64,000 bases of DNA from HLUCCA09 sp965277275 (GCA_965277275.1 CBDICG010000002.1:992001-1056000), one strand, 5' to 3'; positions 16,463 to 26,099 are shown, counted from the stretch's first letter. Numbers and translations are program-made. Notes: a model not told the origin generated them from the letters alone.

Positions 16463-17487
16463 CACACAGCCCACCCGATCCAACGCGTGCCGCCGGCACC
16501 CTTGCCAGTGCGGCAACGCAGACCGCGGAGTCCCCCGCAGCCGCACCTCCGATCGTGCTCGTGACCGGGCCGTCCGGTGCCGGCCGAGCCACGGCGATCC
16601 GCTCGCTCGAGGACCTTGGGTTTGAGGCGATCGACAACCTTCCGCTCTCGCTGATCCCCCGCCTGCGGGACGGCCCGCCGCGCGCGGCGCGTCTCGCCCT
16701 CGGCGTCGATACGCGCAACAGGGATTTCTCGGTGGCTGCGCTGCTCGAGCTCTTGGACACTCCGGCAGCGCCCGGCTTCGAGCTGCTGTACCTCGACTGC
16801 GCGCAGGATGTGCTCGTGCGCCGGTTTTCCGAGACCCGGCGCCGCCACCCGATGGCACCGGCGGAGGCGCCGCTCGCAGGGATCGAACGCGAGTTCGACC
16901 TGCTGCACCCGATCCGGGCGCGGGCGCATGTGCTGGTCGACACCACAGACCTCAACCAGCACGAATTGCGGGCGGAGATGGCGCGTTTCTACGGTGGCCC
17001 GTCGGAACACCGGCTGGCCGTGTCCGTCCAGTCATTCTCCTACAAACGCGGCCTGCCCCGGGGCATGGACATGGTGTTTGACTGCCGTTTTCTACGCAAT
17101 CCCTACTGGGACGCGGCGCTGCGCGACGGCGACGGGCGCAACCCGGATGTGGCCGAATTCATCGCCGAGGATCCACGCTTCTTTGCGTTCTTCGAAAAGA
17201 TCTCGGACCTGACGAACCTGTTGCTGCCCGCCTATGTCGAGGAGGGCAAGTCGCACCTCGCTATCGCGTTCGGCTGCACCGGAGGCCGCCACAGGTCTGT
17301 CGCGACGGCCGAGCGCCTCGTGAATACGCTTGCGAGCGCCGGTTGGCAGGTGTCTATTCGACACCGGGAACTGGAACGGCTCGATCCTCGCCCGCCCTCG
17401 GCCTCTGCGCCCGGCGTGCAAGGCGGAACGGACGAGGCGGCGCAGGCCGAGGGGAGTATTGTGCGTACGCGGGAGAATGGTGTGTGA
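16459..17487 (+). CDS. rapZ: RapZ family nucleotide-binding protein with altered P-loop
   Basis: RapZ/YvcJ family: an N-terminal P-loop domain and a C-terminal domain that in E. coli binds small RNAs and glucosamine-6-phosphate. The 342-residue protein has about 30 extra N-terminal residues, then VLVTGPSGAGRAT (33-45), GVDTRNRDF, and the C-terminal CTGGRHRSVATAE signature. In the P-loop the usual Lys is Arg43 and the following Ser/Thr is Ala44, so ATP or GTP hydrolysis may be weak. It overlaps hprK (ATGA) and the EIIA gene (GTGA), so all three are coupled. Confidence 0.9.
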   Translation: MTHSPPDPTRAAGTLASAATQTAESPAAAPPIVLVTGPSGAGRATAIRSLEDLGFEAIDNLPLSLIPRLRDGPPRAARLALGVDTRNRDFSVAALLELLDTPAAPGFELLYLDCAQDVLVRRFSETRRRHPMAPAEAPLAGIEREFDLLHPIRARAHVLVDTTDLNQHELRAEMARFYGGPSEHRLAVSVQSFSYKRGLPRGMDMVFDCRFLRNPYWDAALRDGDGRNPDVAEFIAEDPRFFAFFEKISDLTNLLLPAYVEEGKSHLAIAFGCTGGRHRSVATAERLVNTLASAGWQVSIRHRELERLDPRPPSASAPGVQGGTDEAAQAEGSIVRTRENGV

Positions 17488-17885
17488 TCGGGATCGTGAT
17501 CGTCGCACATGGCGGTCTGGCACGTGAATACCTCGCAGCGGTCGAACATGTCGTCGGTCCGCAACCCAACATGCGTGCGATCGCGATTGCGCCTGAACAT
17601 GACAGACGTCTCAAACAATCCGAGATCTGTGCTGCCGCCGATGAGGTCGACGAGGGCGACGGCGTGGTCGTTGTCACCGACATGTTCGGTGGCTCGCCAT
17701 CAAACCTCAGCTTGCGGGCCTGCGCGCCGACGGACCGGGTCATACTATACGGAGCAAACCTGCCGATGCTGATCAAACTCGCGAAATCGCGGCGCGGCAC
17801 TGTCGCCGAAGCCGTGGACGGCGCTCTTGAAGCGGGCCGCAAGTATATCGACGCGTACTCGGGTGACGTGGGGATCTCCGGATGA
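17484..17885 (+). CDS. PTS EIIA component, mannose/fructose family
   Basis: A 133-residue free-standing EIIA of the mannose family. The phosphorylatable His9 lies in IVIVAHGGLA and the conserved DMFGGSPSN loop follows. No EIIB or EIIC gene is nearby, so it is a regulatory rather than a sugar-transporting EIIA; it would receive phosphate from HPr. Start GTG 17484 overlaps the rapZ stop, and its own end overlaps ptsH by four bases (ATGA). Confidence 0.92.
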   Translation: MIGIVIVAHGGLAREYLAAVEHVVGPQPNMRAIAIAPEHDRRLKQSEICAAADEVDEGDGVVVVTDMFGGSPSNLSLRACAPTDRVILYGANLPMLIKLAKSRRGTVAEAVDGALEAGRKYIDAYSGDVGISG

Positions 17886-18160
17886 GCGGGGCCATCGTGC
17901 GCACGCTGGAGATCGTCAACGAGAAGGGGCTGCATGCGCGTGCCTCCGCCAAGTTTGTCGAAACTGTCGAAGCTTACGACGCCGCGGCGACGGTCCGTCG
18001 GGATGGGCTGGACGCCTCCGGTGACAGCATCATGGGGCTTTTGATGTTGGCAGCCTCCAAGGGAAGCAGTATTGAGGTCGAAACCCGAGGGACGCAGGCG
18101 GACGCTCTGGCAGAGGCGCTGGCCGACCTTGTAGCGTCGAAGTTCGGCGAAGAGATGTAG
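17882..18160 (+). CDS. ptsH: Phosphocarrier protein HPr
   Basis: A 92-residue HPr. The EI-phosphorylated His18 is in KGLHARAS; the HprK target serine is Ser48 in SGDSIMGLLML. With hprK, EIIA and rapZ upstream it forms an incomplete PTS used for regulation of carbon or nitrogen metabolism rather than transport; the EI gene (ptsI/ptsP) is not in the window. Start ATG 17882 overlaps the EIIA stop. Confidence 0.95.
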   Translation: MSGAIVRTLEIVNEKGLHARASAKFVETVEAYDAAATVRRDGLDASGDSIMGLLMLAASKGSSIEVETRGTQADALAEALADLVASKFGEEM

Positions 18161-18205
18161 CGAAGCTTACGGGCGCGAAACAAAAAGAAGCGGAGGCAGC
18201 GCGGT

Positions 18206-19123
18206 TTGGTCGACACCACGCACCCAAGGGGGGCGATCTCGCATCGCGCCCCTCCAACGACGCTGAACGGGCAAGGCGACGGCTCCGCTCTGGCAGATCA
18301 GCCCTACGATCGGCGGCGCCTATCGTACGCGCACACCTTCACCAATCCCTGGCAGGTCCGCACGATCCAGACCATGGAAGCCGTGACCGGCAAGCTGCGG
18401 CTCCTGCGCCTCATCCGCAAATTCGAGGCGGCGGGGGTCCCCCATGGCCAGGCGTTCTGGAAACAGGCGCTTGATATCATGGGCATTCCACTGCGCACTC
18501 CGCAGGAACAGATCGACAGGATCCCGCGTGAGGGCCCCCTCGTCGTAGTTGCCAACCATCCGCATGGATTGGTCGACGGGATGGTGCTGGCCGAGCTGCT
18601 GGGCCGGGCCCGGACAGATTACAAAATCCTCACACGCTCCCTGCTGACTGGCGTCGCCGAGATCGACGACTTCATGATCCCCGTGCCGTTCGCACACGAG
18701 GAGGATGCGCTTCAGCAGAACCTCGAAATGCGCAGGCAGGCGATGGCACATCTCAAGGACGGTGGGGCGATCGTGCTCTTCCCATCCGGTGTTGTGGCAG
18801 CGTCCGAAACGTGGTTCGGCCCCGCCATCGAGCGGGAGTGGAACCCGTTCACGTCGAAAATGATCCAGCGCTCGGGTGCGCTTGTCCTGCCGATCTTCTT
18901 CCCGGGCCAGAACTCGCGCTGGTACCAGATGGCAAACAAGGTCTCGTCCACCTTGCGGCAAGGGCTTCTGCTCTATGAAGTCGTCCACGCGCTCAATCGC
19001 CCGCAAGCCCCCGTGGTCGGGCATCCGATCGACCGTGATGCGATTGCTCAGTGGAGCGACAATCCCCGTGGTTTCGTGACGTGGTTGCGCGATCAGACAC
19101 TCTCGCTGAGGGCCTCCGATTAG
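18206..19123 (+). CDS. Lysophospholipid acyltransferase (PlsC-like) family protein
   Basis: A 305-residue acyltransferase of the LPLAT superfamily. The catalytic NHPHGLVD (117-124; the HxxxxD motif) and the FPSG substrate motif (192-195) are intact. About 100 residues precede the core domain. It probably acylates a lysophospholipid, lyso-ornithine lipid or similar membrane lipid; the substrate cannot be told. TTG 18206 has CGGAGG upstream. It lies 45 bases after ptsH and may share that transcript. Confidence 0.82.
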   Translation: MVDTTHPRGAISHRAPPTTLNGQGDGSALADQPYDRRRLSYAHTFTNPWQVRTIQTMEAVTGKLRLLRLIRKFEAAGVPHGQAFWKQALDIMGIPLRTPQEQIDRIPREGPLVVVANHPHGLVDGMVLAELLGRARTDYKILTRSLLTGVAEIDDFMIPVPFAHEEDALQQNLEMRRQAMAHLKDGGAIVLFPSGVVAASETWFGPAIEREWNPFTSKMIQRSGALVLPIFFPGQNSRWYQMANKVSSTLRQGLLLYEVVHALNRPQAPVVGHPIDRDAIAQWSDNPRGFVTWLRDQTLSLRASD

Positions 19124-19187
19124 CGCAGCCCTCAGGCGCGCCAACCGGAATTAACCTTGCCTTAACCCTGGTGGGCGATGTCGGGGG

Positions 19188-19493
19188 ATGCGCTATGCCC
19201 TCGCCCCCCTACTTCTCGTGTTCGCCGCAGCCTGCGACAGCCCGCATCCTCTCTCCGAATTTGCCGGCGTGCCGCCGACGCGTGTCGAGATTGCGGACTC
19301 CGTCTATTCCGTGCGCATCTCCGGCTCCAAGGCTCAAGCGGTCCGGCGCAACGTCGACTTCAAGGCAGCTCTCAACCGCGATGACTACGTCGCGCGCTCG
19401 GGCTTGGCGATGGAAGAGGCCTCCGGGTGCCGGGTCCGATCCGGGTCGCTCCGGGGGGATGCAGCTATGGCCGAGGCACGCCTGATCTGCTGA
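19188..19493 (+). CDS. Small putative lipoprotein
   Basis: A 101-residue protein with a short hydrophobic signal and a lipobox-like FAAAC (Cys16), then a small soluble domain containing RVEIADSVYSVRISG and ending near CRVRSGSL and LIC. I do not recognise a family. It may be outer-membrane or periplasm-anchored. A GGGGG run lies just before the ATG. It sits alone between the acyltransferase and smc. Confidence 0.6.
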   Translation: MRYALAPLLLVFAAACDSPHPLSEFAGVPPTRVEIADSVYSVRISGSKAQAVRRNVDFKAALNRDDYVARSGLAMEEASGCRVRSGSLRGDAAMAEARLIC

Positions 19494-19654
19494 GATCTGG
19501 GCATCCGGCATATATCTTGTGGATATCTCTCGGTTCGCGCACAGATCCTGTGGTGCTCTCTTGACAGACCCCGCGCCCCCGCGCCAGCCTGTGTCCTCAG
19601 AGACTCACTTGGCCCCTCGTTCGACTAGGGGGCTGCACGCAGGACGGAGATCAG

Positions 19655-22600
19655 GTGCGCTTCAGTCGGCTACGCCTCAACGGGTTCAAGAGCTTTGTCG
19701 ACCCGACAGATCTTGTGATCGGCGACGGGCTAACCGGTGTCGTCGGCCCAAACGGCTGCGGCAAGTCGAACCTTCTGGAGGGGCTGCGATGGGTCATGGG
19801 CGAGAACCGCCCCACGGCGATGCGCGGCGGCGGCATGGAGGATGTGATCTTCGCGGGTGCCTCCTCTCGCCCGGCACGCAATTTCGCCGAAGTCAGCCTT
19901 CTGATCGACAATTCTGACAGGCTGGCCCCCGCCGCCTTCAATGACACCGATGGCCTCGAGATCGTGCGCCGGATCACGCGCGACGCGGGCAGTGCCTACA
20001 AGACCAACGGCAAGGACGTGCGCGCGCGCGATGTGCAGATGCTCTTTGCCGACGCCTCCACCGGGGCGCATTCCCCGGCGCTTGTTCGGCAAGGCCAGAT
20101 TTCCGAGCTGATCAACGCCAAGCCAAAGGCGCGGCGGCGCATCCTAGAAGAAGCGGCCGGCATTTCGGGCCTCTACCAGCGCCGGCACGAGGCCGAGCTC
20201 AAGCTTAACGCGGCGGAGCAGAACCTCGCCCGGCTCGACGACGTGCTGGAAAGCCTTGCGCAACAGCTCAGTTCGCTCGCCCGGCAGGCACGGCAAGCCG
20301 CCCGCTACCGGCAGATCGGAGCTGATTTGCGCCATGCCGAAGGGCTTCTGCTCTACCGCCGTTGGGCCGAAGCGCAGATCGCGGCACAACAGACGGCAGC
20401 GACGCTCACCGATCATATCAAGGCCGCGAGCCAATCCGAGCGCGCGGCCTCCGCAGCCGCGCGCGCACGCGAGGAGGCGGATGCGGCGCTGCCCGCCCTG
20501 CGCGAGGAGGAAGCGATCGCAGGGGCGATCGTCCAGCGTCTGAACGTCGAGCGCGGACAGTTGGCCGAAGAGGCAAAGCGGGCCGAAGACACCATCGCGA
20601 CGCTGGACAAGCGTATACAGCAACTCAACCACGACGCCGAGCGCGAGGCCGGTCTGAACCGCGATGCTGGCGAGACCATCGCGAAGCTTGAAGGCGAAGC
20701 CGAGAGCCTGCGCGCCGCCTCGGAAGGTCAGGACGCAAAGGCAGACGCCGCCTCCGAAGCCGCGACCATCGCCGCGACCAACCTGAGTGAGCGCGAATCA
20801 GAACTCGGCCGCTTGACGGAGGACGCCGCCCGCCTCGCCGCACGTCACCAATCGGTCGAGCGCCTCGAAGCGGACGCGGCACGCACGCTCAACAGGCACA
20901 GGGGCGAGGCCGAGCGCGCCCGCGCCGCCGAGGCCGACGCCAGCACGACTCTGTCCGCCGCAGCAGCTCAATCCCAGGCGGCGGATGTCGCCTTGCAGGA
21001 GGCCACAAAGGCCGCTGAAGCCGCCGAGGTCACCCTTGCCGAAGCCGACGCGTCCCGAGCCGATGCAGCGGCGCGCGAAGCGACCGCACGGGCAGAGCAC
21101 TCCGCAGCCGAAGGCGAGGCGCAAGCGTTGCGCGCCGAAGTGGCTGCCCTGTCGCGCCTTGTCGAGCGGGCGACGGGTGCCGACGGACAGGTGCTTGATC
21201 AAGTGAAGGCCACACCGGGCTACGAGCAGGCCCTCGGCGCCGCCCTTGCCGACGATCTGCGCGCGCCCGTTGCCACCAGCGAAATCCCTTCGGGCTGGGT
21301 CCCGCTGCCGGCCTATCCGACCTTGCAGGGCTTGCCGGACGGGGCCACACCGCTCAGCGCCCATGTCGACGTCCCCGAGGTGCTGCTGCGCCGGATCGGC
21401 GAGGTCGGGCTCGTGGCCCGCGAAGACGGCGCGCGGCTCCAGCCGCTCCTGAAGCCCGGTCAGCGGCTGGTGAGCCGCGAGGGCGACCTCTGGCGCTGGG
21501 ATGGCTTGCGCGCGGCTGCCGACGACGCGCCCTCCGCCGCTGCGCTTCGGCTCCAGCAGCTCAACCGGATGGTTGCGCTCAAGCGGGACCTTGAGGAAGT
21601 CGCCTCTCGCGCGGCAGGCGCCGAACAAGCCCACAAGGTGCTCACAACGGCGCTCGAAGCCGCCGCCAAGGCCGATACGGATGCCCGCGCCGCGCGCCGC
21701 GCCGCGGACACGCGCGTCGCCGAGAACAGCCGCGCGCTTACGACAGCCGAGAACGCGCAAGCCATGGCGGCGACCAAGCGTGAGGCTGCGCAGCTCGCCG
21801 TTGCCCGCCACACCGAAGAGGCGCAGGCAGCAGAAGCCGCGCTCGCAGAGGCGCGCGCGCAGAAGGCCGAGTTGGCAGACCTCGCAACCGTGCGGAGCGC
21901 CTGCGATGCCGCGAAAGCCTCGGTGGAAGGTTCGCGCGCGGACATGATCGCGGCACGCGCGCGGGAAGAAGAGCTTCGCCGCGTGGGAGCCGCCCGCACA
22001 CGCCGCCTGGCGGAAGTTGGCCGCGAGCTGGATCGCTGGCGCGAGCGTCTTGGCAATGCCGAAGGGCGCGGCGCCGATCTGGCCCGGCGCATCGCCGCGG
22101 CCGAGGAAGAGCGCGAGACAGCGCGAACCGCGCCCGCGACCATCGCTGAAAAGACAGCCAAGACAACCGCTGGGCTGGAAACGGCCGAGGCGCGCCGCCG
22201 CACCGCTGCGGATGCGCTGGCGACCGGTGAGACAGCGTTTCGAGATGCCGAACGGGCGGAGCGTGAGGCGGCACGTGTCGCGTCCGAGGCCCGCGAGAGC
22301 CGTGCCGCGGCCGAAGCGCGTGCGGAGGCCGCACGGGATGTGCTTTCCTCCGCCGCCGCGGCGATTCGCGAAGAGCTCAACACCACGCCGGAGGACCTTC
22401 TGGAGCAGCTCAAAACAGATCCGGATGCGATCCCCGATGTCGCCGCGATCGAACACGACATTGTCCGCCTGAGACGTGCCCGTGATGCCCTGGGCGCGGT
22501 GAACCTGCGCGCCGAAGAAGATGCGACAGAGATCGAGACGGAGCACACCGCCCTGACCGCGGAAAAGGCCGAACTGGAAGAAGCCATCCGCGCGCTTCGC

Positions 22601-23110
22601 AGCGGCATCGCCAGCCTCAACCGCGAAGGGCGCGAGCGGCTGCTTACGGCCTTCGAGCAGGTCAACGGCAACTTCCGCCTGTTGTTCACGCATCTCTTCG
22701 GGGGCGGCAGTGCCCGGCTTGAGCTTGTGGAGAGCGACGATCCGCTGGAAGCCGGGCTCGAGATCCTGTGTCAGCCGCCGGGCAAGAAGCTCAGCTCGTT
22801 GTCCCTGCTCTCGGGCGGCGAGCAGACCCTGACCGCTCTGGCGCTCATCTTTGCCGTCTTCCTCGCCAACCCGGCCCCGATCTGCGTCCTCGACGAGGTC
22901 GACGCCCCGCTCGACGACGCCAACGTCACCCGGTTCTGCGACCTGCTTGACGAGATGACGCGCCGCACGGAAACGCGATTCCTGATCATCACGCACCACG
23001 CCATCACGATGAGCCGGATGGACAGGCTCTTTGGCGTCACCATGCAGGAACAGGGCGTGAGCCAGCTCGTATCGGTCGATCTGAAGAAGGCCGAGCAGCT
23101 CGTCGCCTGA
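19655..23110 (+). CDS. smc: Chromosome segregation protein SMC
   Basis: Large coiled-coil ATPase that organises and segregates the chromosome with ScpA/ScpB. The 1151-residue protein has Walker A GPNGCGKSN (31-39), two alanine/glutamate-rich coiled coils (about 165-500 and 640-930), a hinge around 500-640 (starting near ATPGYEQALGAALADDL), the ABC signature LSGGEQ (about 1050) and Walker B ICVLDEVDAPLDD (about 1075-1088). The start is GTG 19655. The long opposite-strand open frames here are codon-bias shadows. Confidence 0.97.
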   Translation: MRFSRLRLNGFKSFVDPTDLVIGDGLTGVVGPNGCGKSNLLEGLRWVMGENRPTAMRGGGMEDVIFAGASSRPARNFAEVSLLIDNSDRLAPAAFNDTDGLEIVRRITRDAGSAYKTNGKDVRARDVQMLFADASTGAHSPALVRQGQISELINAKPKARRRILEEAAGISGLYQRRHEAELKLNAAEQNLARLDDVLESLAQQLSSLARQARQAARYRQIGADLRHAEGLLLYRRWAEAQIAAQQTAATLTDHIKAASQSERAASAAARAREEADAALPALREEEAIAGAIVQRLNVERGQLAEEAKRAEDTIATLDKRIQQLNHDAEREAGLNRDAGETIAKLEGEAESLRAASEGQDAKADAASEAATIAATNLSERESELGRLTEDAARLAARHQSVERLEADAARTLNRHRGEAERARAAEADASTTLSAAAAQSQAADVALQEATKAAEAAEVTLAEADASRADAAAREATARAEHSAAEGEAQALRAEVAALSRLVERATGADGQVLDQVKATPGYEQALGAALADDLRAPVATSEIPSGWVPLPAYPTLQGLPDGATPLSAHVDVPEVLLRRIGEVGLVAREDGARLQPLLKPGQRLVSREGDLWRWDGLRAAADDAPSAAALRLQQLNRMVALKRDLEEVASRAAGAEQAHKVLTTALEAAAKADTDARAARRAADTRVAENSRALTTAENAQAMAATKREAAQLAVARHTEEAQAAEAALAEARAQKAELADLATVRSACDAAKASVEGSRADMIAARAREEELRRVGAARTRRLAEVGRELDRWRERLGNAEGRGADLARRIAAAEEERETARTAPATIAEKTAKTTAGLETAEARRRTAADALATGETAFRDAERAEREAARVASEARESRAAAEARAEAARDVLSSAAAAIREELNTTPEDLLEQLKTDPDAIPDVAAIEHDIVRLRRARDALGAVNLRAEEDATEIETEHTALTAEKAELEEAIRALRSGIASLNREGRERLLTAFEQVNGNFRLLFTHLFGGGSARLELVESDDPLEAGLEILCQPPGKKLSSLSLLSGGEQTLTALALIFAVFLANPAPICVLDEVDAPLDDANVTRFCDLLDEMTRRTETRFLIITHHAITMSRMDRLFGVTMQEQGVSQLVSVDLKKAEQLVA

Positions 23111-23153
23111 CGCGGGCCGGCCCGAAAGCCTCCAGCCAGATACGACGCGTCAA

Positions 23154-23181
23154 CCCGCGCTCGCTGTGCGGCGAACGCGGG
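23154..23181. terminator. Stem-loop between smc and nfeD
   Basis: CCCGCG (23154-23159) pairs with CGCGGG (23176-23181) and an inner TCGC/GCGA (23161-23164 and 23171-23174) extends the structure. It lies between the convergent smc and NfeD genes; there is no T-run, so termination activity is uncertain. Confidence 0.4.
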
Positions 23182-23209
23182 CGATGTCCATGGCGGTGGC
23201 AATCCGGCG

Positions 23210-23530
23210 CTACTCTTCGTTGATGTCGTGGTGAAAGACCGTTGTCTGGCCCTTCCGTACGCCCATCGCCATTCGCAGGACGATCCACGCCAGAATGGAG
23301 AGCACCGCAAAGACGACGCTCAGGGCCGGCAGTCCTTCGGGAAGCCAGCCAGCCACGGGATCTCCGATGAGAAACGCGCCGGCCAACGCACTGGCCCCGA
23401 CCGCGAAGCCGAGAAAGACGTATCCCGGGATGATCATCTCGAGGATACCGCAGAACGCGGCCAGCATGCCCCACGTCCACCATTGCCGCCACCAGACCTC
23501 GCCGAGAAACGCTGTCAGCCACTCCGGCAT
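23210..23530 (-). CDS. NfeD family membrane protein (short form)
   Basis: A 106-residue protein with two or three membrane segments (WGMLAAFCGILEMIIPGYVFLGFAVG split across residues about 20-50, and LSVVFAVLSILAWIVL) and a short soluble tail. Short NfeD proteins partner with stomatin/SPFH proteins in membrane microdomains. Its ATG overlaps the stop of the upstream stomatin gene (ATGA at 23527-23530 region), so the two are coupled. Confidence 0.82.
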   Translation of the reverse strand: MPEWLTAFLGEVWWRQWWTWGMLAAFCGILEMIIPGYVFLGFAVGASALAGAFLIGDPVAGWLPEGLPALSVVFAVLSILAWIVLRMAMGVRKGQTTVFHHDINEE

Positions 23531-24423
23531 CAGCTCCGCCCTCCGAGCATCTTGAAGGCATTGCCAAAGGCTTCGACAGCATTGGCCGGCAGGATGACCG
23601 TCTGATTGCCTGGGCCGCCCCCGAGCTTGTTCAGCGCTTCGACCTGCTTCAGCGCAACCTGATACTGTGCCGCCTCGGTGCCGTTGTCGGCGATGGCGCG
23701 GGCAACGACAGCCGTTGCAAAGGCTTCGGCCTCCGCTTCGACGCGGCGTGCCTTTGCGGCCTGCTCGGCGGCGTAGAGCTCGGCATCGGCCTGAAGCTCC
23801 ACGGCTCGCTTCTGGCCCTCGGCCTCCGTGACGGACGCACGGCGCGCGCGCTCGGCGTTGAGCTGCTGCAACATCGCTTCGCGCGTCGCATCGTCGAGGT
23901 TCACGTCGAGGATCTCCGCCCGCGTCACCTCGATGCCCCAGTCGACGACGGCCTCTTCGACATTGGCCTTGATGGTGGTGATCAGGTTGGCGCGATTGGA
24001 TTGCACCTCGTCGAGCTCCATCTTGCCGATCTCGGCGCGCACAATGCCTGCCACGGTCGTTGCGATCGCTCCGTCGACGTCGCGGATCCGGTAGACGGTG
24101 CGCTCCGGCTCAAGGATCCGGTAGAAGACGCTTGTCTCGACCTTGACCAGCACGTTGTCCGCCGTGATGGCGTCCTGCGAGGCATTCGGCAGCTGGCGCT
24201 CAAGAATGGATACCTTGTGCGCGACCCTGTCGATGAAGGGGACAATGAGGTTGATGCCCGGCCCCAGCACGGACCGCAGCCGGCCAAACCGCTCCACAAC
24301 GTACTTCTCGGATTGGGGCACGACCTTGACCCCGAGAAAGACGGCGAGGATGAGAAGCGCGGCGATCAGGAGGGTGACAATCGCCCCCCCGGAAATGTTT
24401 GAAAGCAGGAAATCAAGGTCCAT
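23530..24423 (-). CDS. qmcA: SPFH/band 7 (stomatin-like) protein QmcA
   Basis: A 297-residue protein with an N-terminal membrane anchor (about 12-33) followed by a band 7 domain (VPQSEKYVVERFGR, RAEIGKMELDEVQSNR, WGIEVTRAEILDVN) and an alanine/glutamate-rich coiled coil. Such proteins form large ring assemblies and associate with membrane proteases and NfeD. ATG 24423 gives the family start MDLDFLL; upstream frame is rejected. Operon with the NfeD gene. Confidence 0.88.
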   Translation of the reverse strand: MDLDFLLSNISGGAIVTLLIAALLILAVFLGVKVVPQSEKYVVERFGRLRSVLGPGINLIVPFIDRVAHKVSILERQLPNASQDAITADNVLVKVETSVFYRILEPERTVYRIRDVDGAIATTVAGIVRAEIGKMELDEVQSNRANLITTIKANVEEAVVDWGIEVTRAEILDVNLDDATREAMLQQLNAERARRASVTEAEGQKRAVELQADAELYAAEQAAKARRVEAEAEAFATAVVARAIADNGTEAAQYQVALKQVEALNKLGGGPGNQTVILPANAVEAFGNAFKMLGGRS

Positions 24424-24674
24424 GCGGGCCACTCCAATTGTATCTTCATGCAACAATGCCCGAAGGAATGGGCCCATTGTAGGCTCGACGAAGACATTTT
24501 TCTGGCATGCGTCGTCCGGAGCGTGCGCGTGGAGATCGGCGAAACCACGTTGGCGATGTGTACTTTCCCGGCAATGCAGCGCCCAAAAAAGCGACATCAG
24601 CCATCCTGCGAGGGTGACACCGGGGGCCGTCAATGGCATGTCCCCGTCACCAAAAACTTCGTCGGGACACCTAA

Positions 24675-26099
24675 GTGACGATTCATCCCATCATCCTGTG
24701 CGGCGGATCCGGCACACGACTCTGGCCCGCATCGCGCAAGAGCTACCCCAAGCAATTCGCGCCGCTCCTCGGCGCGGAGAGCCTCTATCAGGCCACGCTG
24801 CGCCGCCTCTCGACCCCCGCCTACACGCGCCCGACCATCGTCACGAACGTCGACTTCAGGTTCCTCGCGACAGAGCAGGCCACCGAGATCGGTCTTGCCG
24901 ACGCGCGTGTCGTCGTCGAGCCCGTGGGGCGGGATACGGCACCGGCGATCCTTGCGGCCGCGCTCATGGTCGAACAGGCGGAGGGGCGGGATGCGCTGGC
25001 GCTCGTCGCGCCGTCCGATCACGTGATCGGCGACACCGACGCTTTCGAACTCGCGGTCCAGCAGGGCGCCGCCGCTGCCCGCGACGGCGCCCTGGTGACC
25101 TTCGGTGTGACCCCGGACCGCCCGGAGACGGGCTATGGCTATCTGGAGCTCTCCGCCGCTCCCTCCGCGGACGGGTGTGCCGTTCCGCTGACGTCCTTTC
25201 GCGAAAAGCCTGACGAAGCGACCGCGGCCAAGATGATCGCCGCAGGAAACTACCTGTGGAACGCGGGGATTTTCCTCTTTCGCATCGGCGACCTTCTGGA
25301 TGCGTTCCAGGCGCATGCGCCCGACCTTCTGGAGCCGGTGAAGGCCGCGGTGGAAGGCGGGCGTGAGGATCTGTCGCTCTTCCGCCTCGCGGAGGATCCG
25401 TTCGCCAGGGCCCGCGCGATCTCGTTCGACTTTGCCATCATGGAAAAGGCAGAGCGCGTGGCAGCGGTGCCGCTGACGGCGCCGTGGTCGGATCTGGGGG
25501 CGTGGGATGCGCTTTGGAAGGCCGCCGAGACCGATGCGCAGGGCAACGCCACGCTTGGCTCGGCTTCCGCGCTCGAATGCGAGGGAACGTACCTGCGCTC
25601 CGAGGAGGGCGCGATGCACGTGGTCGGGCTCGGGCTGACAGACACGGTTGTTGTCGCCATGCGCGACGCCGTTCTGGTGGCCGACAGGCACCGGGCGCAA
25701 GAGGTCAAGCAGGTCGTCTCGGCGCTCCGCGAGAGCGCGGTGAGCCAGGCCGATGACTACCCGCGCTTTCACCGGCCGTGGGGCTGGTACGAGACGCTCT
25801 GCATGGATGCGCGCTTTCAGGTGAAGCGCATCATGGTACGCCCCGGTGGGGTGCTCAGCCTGCAATCCCACATGCATCGCTCCGAACACTGGGTCGTCGT
25901 GGCCGGCACCGCGAAGGTTACGATCGGCGAAGAGACGAAACTCGTGACCGAGAACCAGTCGGTCTACATCCCGCTCGGCACGGTGCACCGGATGGCAAAT
26001 CCCGGGCGTTTGCCAATGTACCTGATCGAAGTCCAGACCGGCAGCTATCTCGGCGAGGATGACATCATCCGATACGAGGATGCTTACGGGCGCGGCTGA
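24675..26099 (+). CDS. manC: Mannose-1-phosphate guanylyltransferase / mannose-6-phosphate isomerase
   Basis: Bifunctional type II enzyme (AlgA/CpsB/ManC group) supplying GDP-mannose for surface polysaccharides. The 474-residue protein has nucleotidyltransferase motif GGSGTRLWP (10-18), YPKQF, and the FREKPD segment. The C-terminal cupin isomerase domain starts near RPWGWYE and includes MVRPGGVLSLQSHMHRSEHW. The start is GTG 24675. It diverges from qmcA. It is the only nucleotide-sugar gene in the window apart from the glycosyltransferase at 60.5 kb. Confidence 0.94.
   Translation: MTIHPIILCGGSGTRLWPASRKSYPKQFAPLLGAESLYQATLRRLSTPAYTRPTIVTNVDFRFLATEQATEIGLADARVVVEPVGRDTAPAILAAALMVEQAEGRDALALVAPSDHVIGDTDAFELAVQQGAAAARDGALVTFGVTPDRPETGYGYLELSAAPSADGCAVPLTSFREKPDEATAAKMIAAGNYLWNAGIFLFRIGDLLDAFQAHAPDLLEPVKAAVEGGREDLSLFRLAEDPFARARAISFDFAIMEKAERVAAVPLTAPWSDLGAWDALWKAAETDAQGNATLGSASALECEGTYLRSEEGAMHVVGLGLTDTVVVAMRDAVLVADRHRAQEVKQVVSALRESAVSQADDYPRFHRPWGWYETLCMDARFQVKRIMVRPGGVLSLQSHMHRSEHWVVVAGTAKVTIGEETKLVTENQSVYIPLGTVHRMANPGRLPMYLIEVQTGSYLGEDDIIRYEDAYGRG

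Noticed and set aside
20798..22999. Minus-strand 733-codon open frame inside smc
   Set aside because: Shadow of the Ala/Glu/Arg-rich coiled-coil codons; composition is Arg/Gly/Leu-rich and without any recognisable domain.
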